Positions 40,746-50,619 of a stretch of DNA of 64,000 nt are shown in pieces; positions within the stretch are counted from its first letter, which is position 1; each line of letters opens with the position of its first letter. The translations under genes were made by a program, and so were the position numbers. The stretch lies in the NCBI GenBank assembly GCA_947311845.1, contig CAMZMU010000123.1, forward strand, positions 11,729,417-11,793,416, in the 5' to 3' direction. The DNA comes from Poa pratensis. Its lineage: Eukaryota > Streptophyta > Magnoliopsida > Poales > Poaceae. The notes beneath the pieces are model-generated. The model made no database searches. It was given only the letters and a program-made list of their open reading frames with translations, and was not told where the DNA came from.

Positions 40746-42600
40746 TGTTAGCTAACTTGTGGCCATCTCATATAAAATTGAAAAGAAAACTCTTTTTTTT
40801 TTCATTTTTTGTGGAACGGGAATACATGTTTTTATCTGTATGTGTGCATGTGTGTGATTTGGACGCTGAAAGGCTAGGATCGGAGGCTCCCCAGTCCAGA
40901 CGAACGGCATCGGTTACTGCTCGATCTGTCCACGAGTTTTACCAGACTATTATCAGAAGCGTTCTTTCCGCGCGTTTCTCTTTGGCTACAAGTGGCCAAC
41001 CTACTACTAGTCCAAAGGGCGGGCACTGAAAGTGAAAGATCGGCCAGTCTGAGCCAGAGGGGGACCACGAAACAACAAGTGACAGGAGACGAGATTGCGG
41101 AGGTGTCTTCTTGCACAAACATAAATACAGTAAAGTAAATCTCTACTACACAGTACACACACAATATAACATAATCGGTCCCCCTCCATGCATCGCCCTC
41201 AACGCATAGCTTTTTCCAAGAGCATGATGATGAAGAATGAGGAATTAAGCTAGCACACGTAAAAGATCTTGCGCGAAAAGGAGAGGAAGCGTTTGCCCTA
41301 CGCGCTCCATCGATGGATGGATGGATCACGCAAGAAAGATTAATTGGCCAGTTATTACACGTATGATATCGCCCATATTTGGTCATCTTTTTGCCCATGT
41401 ACTTCTTCTCCCAAAGCGCCACCTTTTACGTCGCCGCTTCTCTTCCTCCCCTCTCCCGCGCTAGCTATACCTCCCTTTCTAGCTGATTGTGATTGATCGA
41501 GACGCGGGGATGCTCGTGGCTACACATGAGCAGCAATGCCGACTTTACCCTCACCTCATCTCAAAGAGTTTTAGTATGTTCCCTTCTCTGTTTTCTTCTG
41601 CCATTTTTTAATTATTAGATGGGGCAAAGTATCCATACATACATGTCTTTTGTGTGGGACCCATCACATCAACCTTGGGGTTTGAATTTTGATGCCAGAC
41701 CGCCGTGTGAGCGAGGTATCATGACCATACATAAATCTCTCTTCCTACCTCTCTCCTAGCTTTTCACCATCGAAAAGGGCTTGCATTATATTACACCACT
41801 TTGCAAGCAGCTGCGGACTGCGGAGGCCAGGGCAGGGCCATACCCATCCATTGCTAGTGTGCAATACAGAGTGTTTACCGGATTATAGGGGCATGCATTC
41901 GCTTGGCACGACCGGGCCTTTTCTGCTTGGCCCCCGCACACTCTTCCCATCACCTTTCCTCCCGGTGGCGATGAGACGAGAGCAAAAGGTTGCAGCCTTG
42001 GTTGATACTAGGGACAAGAGGGCTCTTTTCTCACCAGTGCAGGTTGTATTGTATTCGTCTTCTTCCTCCCCATGATTCGGACCTACCTCGGCGCCGTCCA
42101 GCTCTCCATCTCGTCACAGCTCGACTCTGCGTATCTGAGCAAGATCTCATCGCGTGTTCCTATCTCATTGCTTGGATTCGTTCCATCGGGGTACTACTGC
42201 AAGTTTACCTTGGGATCTTGCTTGCAAACTGTAATGACTTTTCCTCATATGGTGATTATTAAGTGCTTTAGTTTTAGCGTAACTGGTGGAGTAGCTTTAG
42301 TTTTGGCGTGTAAGTTCAAGCGTAGCGGAGACATGTGGTACTGTAATGTCAGGCCCAAGTTAGATCGATCGCCAGGGTGTGCCGGCCGCTCCATGTGAAC
42401 TTTTGTTAAGCTTAAGAGATGGGGTTATGGTCATTGCAGGTTACGCTGCATTTACTTTGCACTCCACCAGTTTGGACCAGACAGCAGCGCAGCACCACGC
42501 ATGCATGCACTGGTTGCTTTCCACCAGGTAGACAAAGACATGCGTTTGAGGCCTAATGATTGCCCATATGTGGTAATTGTGCTTTTCTGAGTCTGGTGAG
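40746..42600. other. Intergenic DNA, nothing recognised
   Basis: No exon with recognisable protein sequence, no RNA gene and no transposon ends were found. The longest frames (for example - strand 41422-40874 and + strand 42072-42398) show no family resemblance and overlap frames on the other strand. Confidence 0.4.
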
Positions 42601-42710
42601 GTTAGTCACAGTGGGAAGTATAATTCACATGTAAGGCTAGTCACAGTGATCATAAGTATCATTTACATGTATTAGACATATGATACTAGTGTATAAAACC
42701 AGTACACTAG
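42600..42710. mobile_element. Possible MITE half interrupted by the CACTA element
   Basis: Contains gttagtcacagtgggaag and ggctagtcacagtgatcata followed by agtatcat. A matching inverted phrase (gcatgatactctcactaca) lies at about 53189-53207, beyond the CACTA element and the Stowaway MITE. This pattern resembles the terminal repeats of common grass MITEs. Boundaries and target duplication could not be fixed. Confidence 0.3.
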
Positions 42711-43030
42711 CACTACGGGAAACCCACGATACGCCGACGGCCAGAAGCCGTCGGGGTAGGCACGTTTGCCGTCGGCGTAGGCCTAGGCCGACGGCGGCCG
42801 TCGGCGTATCTCCGTCGGCGTAGCAGCCCGTCGGCGTATACAAATAACCGTCGGCGTATACGTAACCGTCGGCGTAGCCTCTGTGGGACCCACAAAAACG
42901 GAAGACGTCCGTCTCCGTCTGCTCCACCCATACGCCGACGGCAGTGCCGTCGGCCTAGCGTGCCACGTGGAGCGAGCTGGTGCGTCTGGGACGTGGCATA
43001 CACCGACGGTAAAGCCGTCGGCGTATTCGT
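42711..43030. repeat. Left TIR and subterminal repeats of the CACTA element
   Basis: About 15 copies of ACGCCGACGG/CCGTCGGCGT in both orientations follow the terminal CACTACGGGAAA. Such subterminal arrays bind the element's own DNA-binding protein in the known En/Spm system. Inverted pairs here could also form hairpins. Confidence 0.85.
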
Positions 43031-43317
43031 GACCATTTGGTCCATTTAAGATGACGTGGCAGCACCCTGTGCGCCTGGGAAGTTCTCTACGCCGACGGCT
43101 ATCCTTGACCATAATTTCCAATTTTAGCTGCTTGTTGCTGCTGGTTTCTGGCGCATTTTAAATACAATTAAAATTGCACAAATTATAAAACACGACAGAA
43201 ACATCACATATATATCCAAAATGACACAAACATGATTCGAATTCATACAAGCATTCATACAAACTCAAAATGACAGAAACATAGTTCGAATTGACACCCG
43301 GAACACCCGAACTAATC

Positions 43318-45867
43318 CTACATCTCGTGAGAGGTCGAGCCACCTATCTCTGACCGCGTGAAAATAGGCGACCGACCGCGTGGGCCAGTCGAACCACACA
43401 GGGAATCCGGAGAGCCACGGGACTGTGTGGTCTCACGCGACGAACCCGGCGAGGCACCACCAGTGCCATGCACCACGAGCGCGCGCGTCGAAGTCGGCGA
43501 GGCAAAAGCAGGATCATTGGGTGCATTCCTCGAGCAACTCGATCCCTACATGTTTGAGTCCAAGTTAGCAACTTGGAAAGCACAGCATGGCGGTAACAAT
43601 TTGTTTGGCAAATAACTTACCGGTGTCGCTTGCTTGTATGTGCGAGCGACCGACTCCCTCGTTGGGCCGACGGGCGGGATCCCCGGCCTAGGTGGACGCG
43701 TAGGCAGCGCCTCCCGCTCTCCAGTGGCAAAAAACTTCTCGGTAGCCTACAAGATAGTTTAGATGTCAGGAGTTGTAGAAAAAGAAGGTTCAAACTAGAG
43801 GAAATGGGACTTGTCATATTTTGCAAATACAAAAGTTGAAACTTACAGCATCCTTCAACTCATTCCACTCCTCATACTCCTGGCTCTTCTGTACCCACAA
43901 CTGATACTGTCTCTCATAGTCCGCGTAAGCGGCATCGAAGGCCGCCTCGAAATCAGCCTACAGTTTTAAAAGGGAACGCATCTCGTCAACTTAGCCACTT
44001 AGCTAGGAACGAATGTCGGAAAGAGAATGAAATTGAGAAAAACTTACATCGGGGCGAGCTCGGGAAGGCCGACGAGGCAGGACGGGAGGGTCGTCGGCGG
44101 TGAGGGTAGCCTTGACACGCGAGAGGCCCAACTCAGGAGTACGCGTGAGTACCGCACTAAGCATGAGAGGACGGCCATGCTCCCAACCGTTCCCGGCAAG
44201 GACCACCGCTCTCTCATCGGTGTCATGCCGAAGAGGGTTGTCCACAAACGGATTTATACCCTGGAACGTCTCGACGTATGCCTTTATCCCCTCCTTGGCA
44301 GTGCCGAAGTAATCGGGCTGCGAGGGCTGAGGCTCAGAAAAATTGGGCTTCTTCATCTTCATCCTCTCCCATGTTTGCATGTCCGTAAGAGGCTCCCCGA
44401 GATCGGCCTCCTGCAATGCCAAAGAAGTGTCATGCGTATCAAGTAGGAACATGAGGGGAAATAAATGAAGATTGTTTCATGTATATATATACCAGCTTTG
44501 CCTTGAAGCGATCATGGTTGCGGGCACCCGCACGATGTGTCCCCCCGCTCCCGCGGTTTAACCTGTTTCGCTCGCTCAAGGCCTTGAACTCGGGGTCCTC
44601 CCCAGCCCACCTAGACACCAACGCCCTCCACGCGTCATCCTTGCCATAGGCCCATGAGGGCTTAAACTGAAAAAACAATACTCATGTGAAGAACGGATAA
44701 TGCAATTGCAACCTAGCAGCAACATGTAATCTCATTAACAATCTACTTACCGCCATGTAGTCATCTACGGTCACCTCAAGTGGGTTCTCCACAATCTCAT
44801 GCTTCACCGCCTTCTTGTGTAACGTCTCAGTACTGAAATGATTGATGATGGTATGCTTTGCATTGTAGAACTGCTGTCGTGTCAACTTCCTACAAGCCCC
44901 CTCCAAAGTCCTGTCCGCATCGGCCCGCTGCTCAGGAAGTACCCTATAGAACCTCTTTAATCATGCACAAAAAACAAATTGTGAGAGCATGGTGGGGACA
45001 TCAAGTATGAACGAAATTCGAAAAGTTCAACTTACCCAAAACTTGTTGATCACGGCGTCAGAACATTTCCCGCCGCTCGCGTAATTGGCGGCCTGATAGT
45101 CTACCCAATGGGTGGCTAGCTTCGTCGCGCCGTTGGGGACGGTACTGTACAAGCCCGGCCAAAACTTCCTAATCAAAGCTCCAATCAGGGTGTTAGGCAC
45201 ACGGGCTCCCGCAGGATGTATCCAGTTGCTGCACAATAATGAAACATTAGTACATGTCAAATTGTCCTGACCACAATGAAGTTACCATGTTCAAAATTAG
45301 TATATATAGTCACTTACTCTTTCCCATTAGGCGTAATGAGGATCTTCGCCTCCTCGGTAGCAGGTTCCTTGTCCTCATCAGGGACCTGGGATTCCCCTCG
45401 AATCCTTGGCTTCTTCGGCGGCGCGGAGGACCCCGCCTCCAAGTCCGTGGAGGGGCCCGGCCCCACGTCCGTGGAGGGGCCCGTCTCCTCCGAGTCCGTG
45501 GAGGGGCCCGTCCCCACGTCCGTGGAGGGGCCCGCAGAGGGTATGTCCGAAGACACGTCGCCCCCACCTCGCCCTCGTCCTCCACCTCGCCCTCGTCCTC
45601 GTCCTGCACCTCGTCCCCTCGGAGGAACTGGAGCATCGGCACCTCCCCCTCCTCCAGCATCTCCACCCTCACCTGCATTGAGAAAGGGTGAACAATTAAG
45701 CATAAAGACATGAACAAATTAAGAATTGCATCACCTCTACTCTCACCACTGTCAGAAAGGTAACGCGGGTTCGGAATAGGTTCTCTTCCACTTTTAGTAA
45801 CTTTCTTCTGGCGCATCTTCTTCACCAAGGAGGCCGATGATTCCTTGCCTTGGCTCATCTTGGTCAA
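43318..45867 (-). CDS. CACTA-encoded Transposase_24 (Ptta/En/Spm-type) protein, ~624 aa, nine exons
   Basis: Exons on -, in order: 45867-45747, 45672-45318, 45228-45036, 44954-44751, 44666-44493, 44410-44048, 43957-43847, 43746-43621, 43545-43318. Every junction is GT-AG, phases match and no stop intervenes. The N-terminus is basic and then Gly/Arg/Pro-rich, with GPSTD repeats (~100-130). The core holds IGALIRKFWPGLYSTVPNGA, KKAVKHEIVENPLEVTVDDY and a WRALVSRWAGEDPEFKALSE segment. The family signature region EADLGEPLTDMQTWERM follows the usual 'K…NR…GSGGTHRAGARNH' block. A coiled-coil-like, charged C-terminus (ADYERQYQLWVQKSQEYEEW) follows. Such proteins are the accessory, DNA-binding-type products of plant CACTA elements. 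ATG at 45858 is an alternative start. An intact frame over nine exons suggests recent activity or selection. Confidence 0.85.
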
Positions 45868-46870
45868 TCACCTGCATTGAGAAAGAGTACACCAAATGCA
45901 GTAGCATCAAATAATCAACAATCAAATTCATCTCAAATTCATGTAATTGATCTCAGATTTGTTTCTATCAAGATTACAGCAAACATAATTGTCGCAGACT
46001 TGTAATATGCTTTTTGCTCCTCTGTCATCATTTTTTGCAAATAATTATACAGTTCAATTGCAGCTGTTGATTTTTCTACTGGTGATAATCCATGGCCAAT
46101 ATTCAGAAAGCCTACAACCATGTCTTCTACTACAGATCTACAATAACTTCAGTGCTGCACATAATTTAGTTGCTCGATGTACTGTTGAAAATCAACAAGT
46201 TGCTCCGTGCTGCAAAAGGGGCAGCATGGTGTTGCTAACCTAACACTCCATAAAGAACGTTGAGATCCACCATCATAAGTGTTTCGAGACAGCATATTTT
46301 ACATTATATTCTCACCAAAGTAATTCTTTCGCAGTTAAAATATGAGGTGCTGGGAACACTTTTGCATCAAAATCACTAATGTAAATAAAAAGAATTGCAT
46401 GTAGTATTGGTAACAGGTTGCTGTACTACTACCTATAGAGGATGGATCAAGGAAACGAAATGTAGGTAGCAAAAGGGCAAGATCATCTACTCCAAACCAT
46501 TACGTGCTTTCCAAGAGAATAGGTTTGTCTCACTAACAGGAGCTCTGAATGTGTGTGCTCTGAATGTTTGATTGATCTACGACACTAGGTGATTAAGAGA
46601 AGAACTAATCAGCACATGACATGCAGACCTAGAACTGAGAAGGAATTATACCTCTCCCTGTGGCAGGACCAACCCGATGAAGACAGGCAGCAGCAACCTT
46701 AGGTCGTCAGCTAGGCCAGAGCGGGTGCCTCTCAGCTCTAGGTCCGGGCGGTGGGGAGCCTCGAGCAGCAGGGTGCGTGGCGAGTAGTCGAGCAGCAGGG
46801 TCCGTCTGCGGCGTCGAGGAGGAAGAGGAGGTCGCGGGACAACTTTGCCGCTGGCGGCGGGGACCAGTGA
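45868..46870 (-). promoter_or_regulatory. Upstream region and probable 5' leader of the CACTA gene
   Basis: Lies 5' of the Transposase_24 gene on the - strand and holds no coding exon that I can defend. The part near 46640-46870 is GC-rich and could contain the transcription start, with a leader intron between it and the ATG. No TATA box is obvious. Confidence 0.35.
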
Positions 46871-47115
46871 GCCGGGGAGGACGTTGGCCGTGGGGGACGG
46901 CCCGCTCGCCGGCGGGAGCGGTGCTGCGAGCTGGCGGCGCCGGCGGGGAAAGAAACCCTAGCTAGAACGTTGGCCGTGGGGGACGGCCCGCTCGCCGGCG
47001 CGGGGAGGGATTGGGTCGCCGGCGCGGGGAGGGATTGGGGAGGTCGCCGGCGTGGGGAGGGATTGGGGAGGTCGCCGGCGCGGGGAGGGATTGGGTCGCC
47101 GCGGCGCGGGGAGGG
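46870..47115. repeat. GC-rich tandem repeats upstream of the CACTA gene
   Basis: Two copies of acgttggccgtgggggacgg with the following cccgctcgccggcg (46881-46915 and 46965-47000). They are followed by four to five units built on gcggggagggattggg plus tcgccggc (47000-47115; unit lengths about 24-31 bp). The position is just 5' of the element's gene, next to the lone subterminal motif at 47190. A promoter role is plausible but not shown. Confidence 0.7.
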
Positions 47116-47386
47116 ATTTGGTTAGTTGGGGATTTTTTGGAGTGAAGGCGCGCGAAGCTTTCGGGCCGATTTGGCTTAGCTAGTCAGGCCTACGCCGACG
47201 GCTTATGGTTTTGCTTCTTTTTTTTAAAGAAATCAATTAATTTTTTAATTTTTTTTTCAATTCTTCTATTATGTTCTTTTTTTTAAAAGAAAGGGGGTAG
47301 CCAGTCTTTTTTTTTTTGACTCACTGGTCCCTTTATCCTTCGGATCAGAGACTACCTCTTCGTTCTAGGATCAGAAAATATCACAC

Positions 47387-47613
47387 CAAACTTGGGTACA
47401 TAGACGAATGACAACAAACTTGGGTACATAGACGAATGACAACAAACTTGCACTAGTAGGAATGTGCTTATAGCCACCAGTCTACATCTTTATTTAATCC
47501 ATAATACATCACGAATAATGTAACTAACTTTTGCCGGGTCCTAAGCCGCGAGGTGCTGAGCGGCCGGCGGCTTGCACCCAAACATAAGGAACCATCACTG
47601 GGGCAATACTCAC
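47387..47613 (-). repeat. 227-bp repeat R1, copy 1
   Basis: Near-identical to 50393-50619, with the same length. On - it starts gtgagtattgccccagtg, a perfect 5' splice-site motif. It encodes the same C-terminal run as the 139-aa gene (VSIAPVMVPY, V for L, WVQAAGRSAPRGLGPGKS and stop at 47536). No upstream exon of that gene is present here, so this copy is an isolated fragment. It also holds two tandem 'aacttgggtacatagacg' units. Confidence 0.8.
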
Positions 47614-47830
47614 CTCCTCGGCAAATCATCATTGCGTCACCCTAATCCAGTGGCTGGATTCAACCTACCTGCGGGCTTGTGTTTCCAACAGCGTCGTTGT
47701 GTTGTCCTTATTCACCGACCTACAGGAGGTGGCTCCAATGGCTGGCCGGTGAACAAGGACGAACACAATAATGCCAGGGAACATGCCAGCAGGTAGGCTA
47801 AATCCAGCCATTGGATTCGGTGGCGAAGGT
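47614..47830. other. Spacer with a small inverted repeat
   Basis: Non-coding. aatccagtggctggattcaacctacctgc (47645-47673, fewer than 20 bases quoted: atccagtggctggattcaac) reappears inverted near 47787-47816 (gcaggtaggctaaatccagc). The two halves could pair around the 47680-47780 sequence. No function is evident. Confidence 0.4.
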
Positions 47831-48020
47831 AGAACAAAACACACGGTTTCTCCTGCAAATCGGCCTTCGATCCACGGAGCGGCAAGACGTCTCTGATGAT
47901 TTGCAACCGTCTGGCAAGACGTCTCTGATGATCTGCAACCGTTTGGAACGGTCGCAGGTCATCAGAGACGTCTTGCCGCTGGTTGCCCAAAGATGCCTCT
48001 CCGAGTGACGCTGGAATGTT
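47831..48020 (-). repeat. Repeat R2 copy 1, with a 31-bp near-perfect hairpin
   Basis: Arms 47913-47943 and 47947-47977 pair over 31 bp (29 matched) around a 3-nt loop TGG; one arm starts ggcaagacgtctctgatgat. A third arm-like unit lies at 47881-47910. The - strand then reads caaccagcggcaagacgtct. The structure recurs at 49618-49682. It could yield a hairpin RNA. A short - strand frame exists but shows no recognised protein. Confidence 0.75.
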
Positions 48021-48090
48021 AGGACCAATTTTGTTAGATCACATTTAGTCATGGTTAGTTACCCCTAAAAGTGTTTAATTTTGTTAGATA

Positions 48091-48470
48091 GAAGCACACG
48101 GATCGTGTGTTTCCTTCGTGCGCTTGTGAGCCGTTGGATCAGCGGTGTGTTTCTTTCGAGCGCTGGTGAGCCGTTGGATCCGGGAGAAGCACACGGATCG
48201 TGTGTTTCCTTCGTGCGCTTCTGAGCCGTTGGATCAGCGGTGTGTTTCTTTCGAGCGCTCGTGAGCCCTTGGATCCGGGAGAAGCACACGGATCGTGTGT
48301 TTCCTTCGTGCGCTTCTGAGCCGTTGGATCAGCGGTGTGTTTCTTTCGAGCGCTCGTGAGCCCTTGGATCCGGGAGAAGCACACGGATCGTGTGTTTCCT
48401 TCGTGCGCTTCTGAGCCGTTGGATCAGCGGTGTGTTTCTTTCGAGCGCTGGTGAGCCGTTGGATCCGGGA
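48091..48470. repeat. 95-bp minisatellite, cluster 1 (four units)
   Basis: Units start at 48091, 48186, 48281 and 48376, exactly 95 bp apart. Each begins gaagcacacggatcgtgtgt, contains a cacacg-gat-cgtgtg inverted repeat, and has two 'gagc(g)ct…gagcc(g)ttggatc' halves. The last unit ends 16 bp before the TATA box of the 155-aa ORF. Confidence 0.95.
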
Positions 48471-48486
48471 GCGCCACCGGTAGTTC

Positions 48487-48493
48487 TATATAA
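48487..48493 (+). promoter_or_regulatory. TATA box of the 155-aa ORF
   Basis: TATATAA lies 41 bp before the ATG at 48534 and directly after minisatellite cluster 1. A start about 30 bp downstream would leave 48534 as the first ATG in the message, which is why that start is preferred over the longer open frame running up into the repeats. Confidence 0.6.
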
Positions 48494-48533
48494 CCCAGTC
48501 GAAGGTAGGCATGGTACTCACTTGAGCGCAAAC

Positions 48534-49001
48534 ATGGTGTGTATTGGTCCTTGCGAGAAGTGTGTGTCCGGGTTTCACATTTCCGCATCCGAGCATCTCG
48601 CTAGGATTTCGAGCAATTTGAAGGTAGATGGTAGGGTAGTTCCAATTGAAGAAATTTTGCACACTGAGAGTCATCTCGCTTCACTCGGGGCGAAGCTATG
48701 CCGCGATGGGTTTCCGTATAGGACCCCGCTCCAAATTCGTGCAGAAATGCTCAGGCTTGCAGATAAGTTTGACAGGAAAGTTACGAATAGTCCGTTCTAC
48801 CGAACTGAAGCTGACCGTGTTTCGTACGGTCGTTCCTGTCTCTGGGTAGTTGACAGCGATGATGACGACGATTTCATGCCGTCGTCAAAGGAAAGGAGGG
48901 TTGAAGCACAGAGCAAGAAGGCTGAAGCTTCGTCCAAGGGCAAAGGCAAGAAGGCAGAATCTTCGTCAAAGGGCAAGGGTGGCAGCACACGCACGGCATA
49001 G
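48534..49001 (+). CDS. Unrecognised 155-aa protein, Cys-containing N-terminus and Lys/Ser-rich tail
   Basis: Family not recognised. The N-terminus MVCIGPCEKCVSGFHI has Cys at 3, 7 and 10. A compact middle follows (residues 20-105, with HTESHLASLGAKLCRDGFPY and PLQIRAEMLRLADKFDRK, probably helical). An acidic run DSDDDDD comes at ~107-113, then a basic tail with two 'SSKGKGKKAE/SSKGKGG' repeats (~132-150). There is no signal peptide or membrane segment; an acidic-then-basic tail could suit nucleic-acid or chromatin contact (inference only). The frame stays open upstream through the 95-bp repeats, but the TATA box at 48487 places the start at 48534. It sits inside the CACTA element, so it may be a passenger gene. 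Confidence 0.55.
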   Translation: MVCIGPCEKCVSGFHISASEHLARISSNLKVDGRVVPIEEILHTESHLASLGAKLCRDGFPYRTPLQIRAEMLRLADKFDRKVTNSPFYRTEADRVSYGRSCLWVVDSDDDDDFMPSSKERRVEAQSKKAEASSKGKGKKAESSSKGKGGSTRTA

Positions 49002-49540
49002 GGTGGAGAAATTTATTAGTTGTTCGTGATTGTTGTAATTTGTTCTACTTGCATGTTTACTTGTTTGTTAGTCAATTATGTATCGGCGGTTCAAGAATGT
49101 TCTCTGTGTAATTTATGTTGGCACTGTAATTTACATGGTTTGTTTAATATCAATGCGAAAAGTAGTTCAAAGGGGGTAGAAAAGTAGTCGAAAGGCCGGT
49201 CACTCTTTTGACACCGAGGAGTCGCTCTTTGGGTCAATAAGAAGACCAAGATGAGAGGATTTCACAACAAAATCTGAAATTTGTTGCTTTAGATTGTTGT
49301 CATACCGGAAAACTCAAACCATTATTTTATGCGGGTGGGATACCGAAACTGAGAGAACAGAAAAGACGTCCTGCCGCTGGTTGCCCAAAACACAAGATAA
49401 AATACATTGCGACTAAACGCATAAATGAACAAATCATACGGTTTCACCCAGCTACAATCCCACCGTGGCTGCGATATCACATGCAGGGTGGGACGTAGCT
49501 GGGTAAATCCGGATAATTTGTGTGGAATGTCTAAATATAG
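49002..49540. other. 3' region of the 155-aa ORF and spacer
   Basis: T-rich, non-coding DNA after the stop codon, consistent with a 3' UTR to about 49180. 49312-49360 (cattattttatgcgggtggg, ataccgaaact) resembles 52390-52425 (gttattttacgggggtggg, atactgaaatt). 49365-49392 holds another copy of the gacgtc(c/t)tgccgctggttgc module of repeat R2. Confidence 0.45.
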
Positions 49541-49725
49541 CTGAAACAAGACACACGGTTTGAGCGCCACGTCGATCCAAGCAGCGGTAAGACGTCTCTG
49601 ATGATCTACAACCGTCCGGCAAGACGTCTATGATGATCTGCAACCGTTTGGTACGGTCGCAGGTCATCACAGACGTCTTGCCGCTGGTTGCCCAAAGATG
49701 TCTCTCCGAGTGAGCTGGAATGTTT
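49541..49725 (-). repeat. Repeat R2 copy 2, with hairpin and - strand TATA upstream
   Basis: Copy of 47831-48020. Hairpin arms are 49618-49648 and 49652-49682 with a TGG loop; a few substitutions differ from copy 1. On the - strand a TATAAATA box lies 34 bp upstream at 49759-49766, followed by ordinary spacer, so a - transcript starting near 49730 would begin with this hairpin. Confidence 0.7.
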
Positions 49726-49758
49726 TGTGTGAGTGAGTAACCTGTCTGAGGAGTGGCC

Positions 49759-49766
49759 TATTTATA
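49759..49766 (-). promoter_or_regulatory. TATA box on the - strand beside minisatellite cluster 2
   Basis: Reads CTATAAATAGG on -, within a short palindrome (ggcctatttataggc). Minisatellite cluster 2 lies immediately upstream on -, and the R2 hairpin downstream. It therefore has the same layout (repeat, TATA, transcribed unit) as clusters 1 and 3. Confidence 0.5.
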
Positions 49767-49768
49767 GG

Positions 49769-50155
49769 CGTCGTGTGTTTCCTTCAAGTGCTTGTGAGCC
49801 GTTGGATCAGCGGTGTGTTTCTTTCGAGCGCTCGTGAGCCCTTGGATCAGGCAGAAGCACACGGATCGTGTGTTTCCTTCCAGTGCTTGTGAGCCGTTGG
49901 ATCAGCGGTGTGTTTCTTTCGAGCGCTCGTGAGCCCTTGGATCAGGCAGAAGCACACGGATCGTGTGCTTCCTTCCAGTGCTTGTGAGCCGTTGGATCAG
50001 CGGTGTGTTTCTTTCGAGCGCTCGTGAGCCCTTGGATCAGGCAGAAGCACACGGATCGTGTGCTTCCTTCCAGTGCTTGTGAGCCGTTGGATCAGCGGTG
50101 TGTTTCTTTCGAGTGCTTGGATCAGGCAGAAGCACACGGATCGTGTGTTTCCTAA
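49769..50155. repeat. 95-bp minisatellite, cluster 2 (four to five units)
   Basis: Unit starts (gaagcacacgg) at 49854, 49949, 50044 and 50129. The spacing is 95, 95 and 85 bp (the last interval lost ten bases), with a partial leading unit from 49769. Units differ from cluster 1 by ggatcaggca for ggatccggga and a 'ccagtgcttgtgagcc' variant, so this cluster has diverged as a set from cluster 1. Confidence 0.93.
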
Positions 50156-50390
50156 CATAACACAACCAAGCAAAAAAGTCCACTGGGCTACCCCGTTTCG
50201 ACGCACGTCTATGGGGGTAGACGGAAACGTTAGGGTTTTTGTGTTAGGTTAGTCCATTGGGGCTTGTCATGTTACCATGGAACATAAGAAAACTAAACTA
50301 GACTTTATTTGTGTTAGGTTAGTCCATTGGGGCTTGTGAAACCAACTTTTATCAAAATTAATCGAAACGGAGTAGTAGCAACTAAGATAG
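50156..50390. other. Spacer with a fragment of the foldback arm
   Basis: 50152-50240 matches 51407-51497 (taacataacacaaccaagca, then cccatgt-like 'ctatgggggtagacggaaacg'), a partial copy of the foldback arm described below. Two 'ttgtgttaggttagtccatt' copies occur at 50239 and 50310. No gene is seen. Confidence 0.5.
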
Positions 50391-50392
50391 AA

Positions 50393-50619
50393 CAAACTTG
50401 GGTACATAGACGAATGACAACAAACTTGGGTACATAGACGAATGACAACAAACTTGCACTAGTAGGAATGTGCTTATAGCCACTAGTCTACATCTTTATT
50501 TAATCCATAATACATCACGAATAATGTAACTAACTTTTGCCGGGTCCTAAGCCGCGAGGTGCTGAGCGGCCGGCGGCTTGCACCCAAAGATAAGGAACCA
50601 TCACTGGGGCAATACTCAC
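50393..50619 (-). repeat. 227-bp repeat R1, copy 2
   Basis: Same length and nearly the same sequence as 47387-47613. Here it forms the 3' end of the 139-aa gene. The left limit of the shared sequence falls exactly at gtgagtatt on -, so an alternative model would splice out at 50619 and treat this module as intron plus 3' sequence. Confidence 0.8.

Noticed and set aside
45254..45713. 145-codon Pro/Arg-rich frames on +
   Set aside because: They are antisense to exon 2 of the CACTA gene, whose GPSTD and Gly/Arg repeats create long open frames on both strands.
48139..48384. Open frames through the 95-bp repeats (both strands)
   Set aside because: 95 is not a multiple of 3, so frames change from unit to unit; the peptides are repeat translations.
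48091..50155. CRISPR array
   Set aside because: The 95-bp units are contiguous tandem repeats without unique spacers, in a plant nuclear genome.
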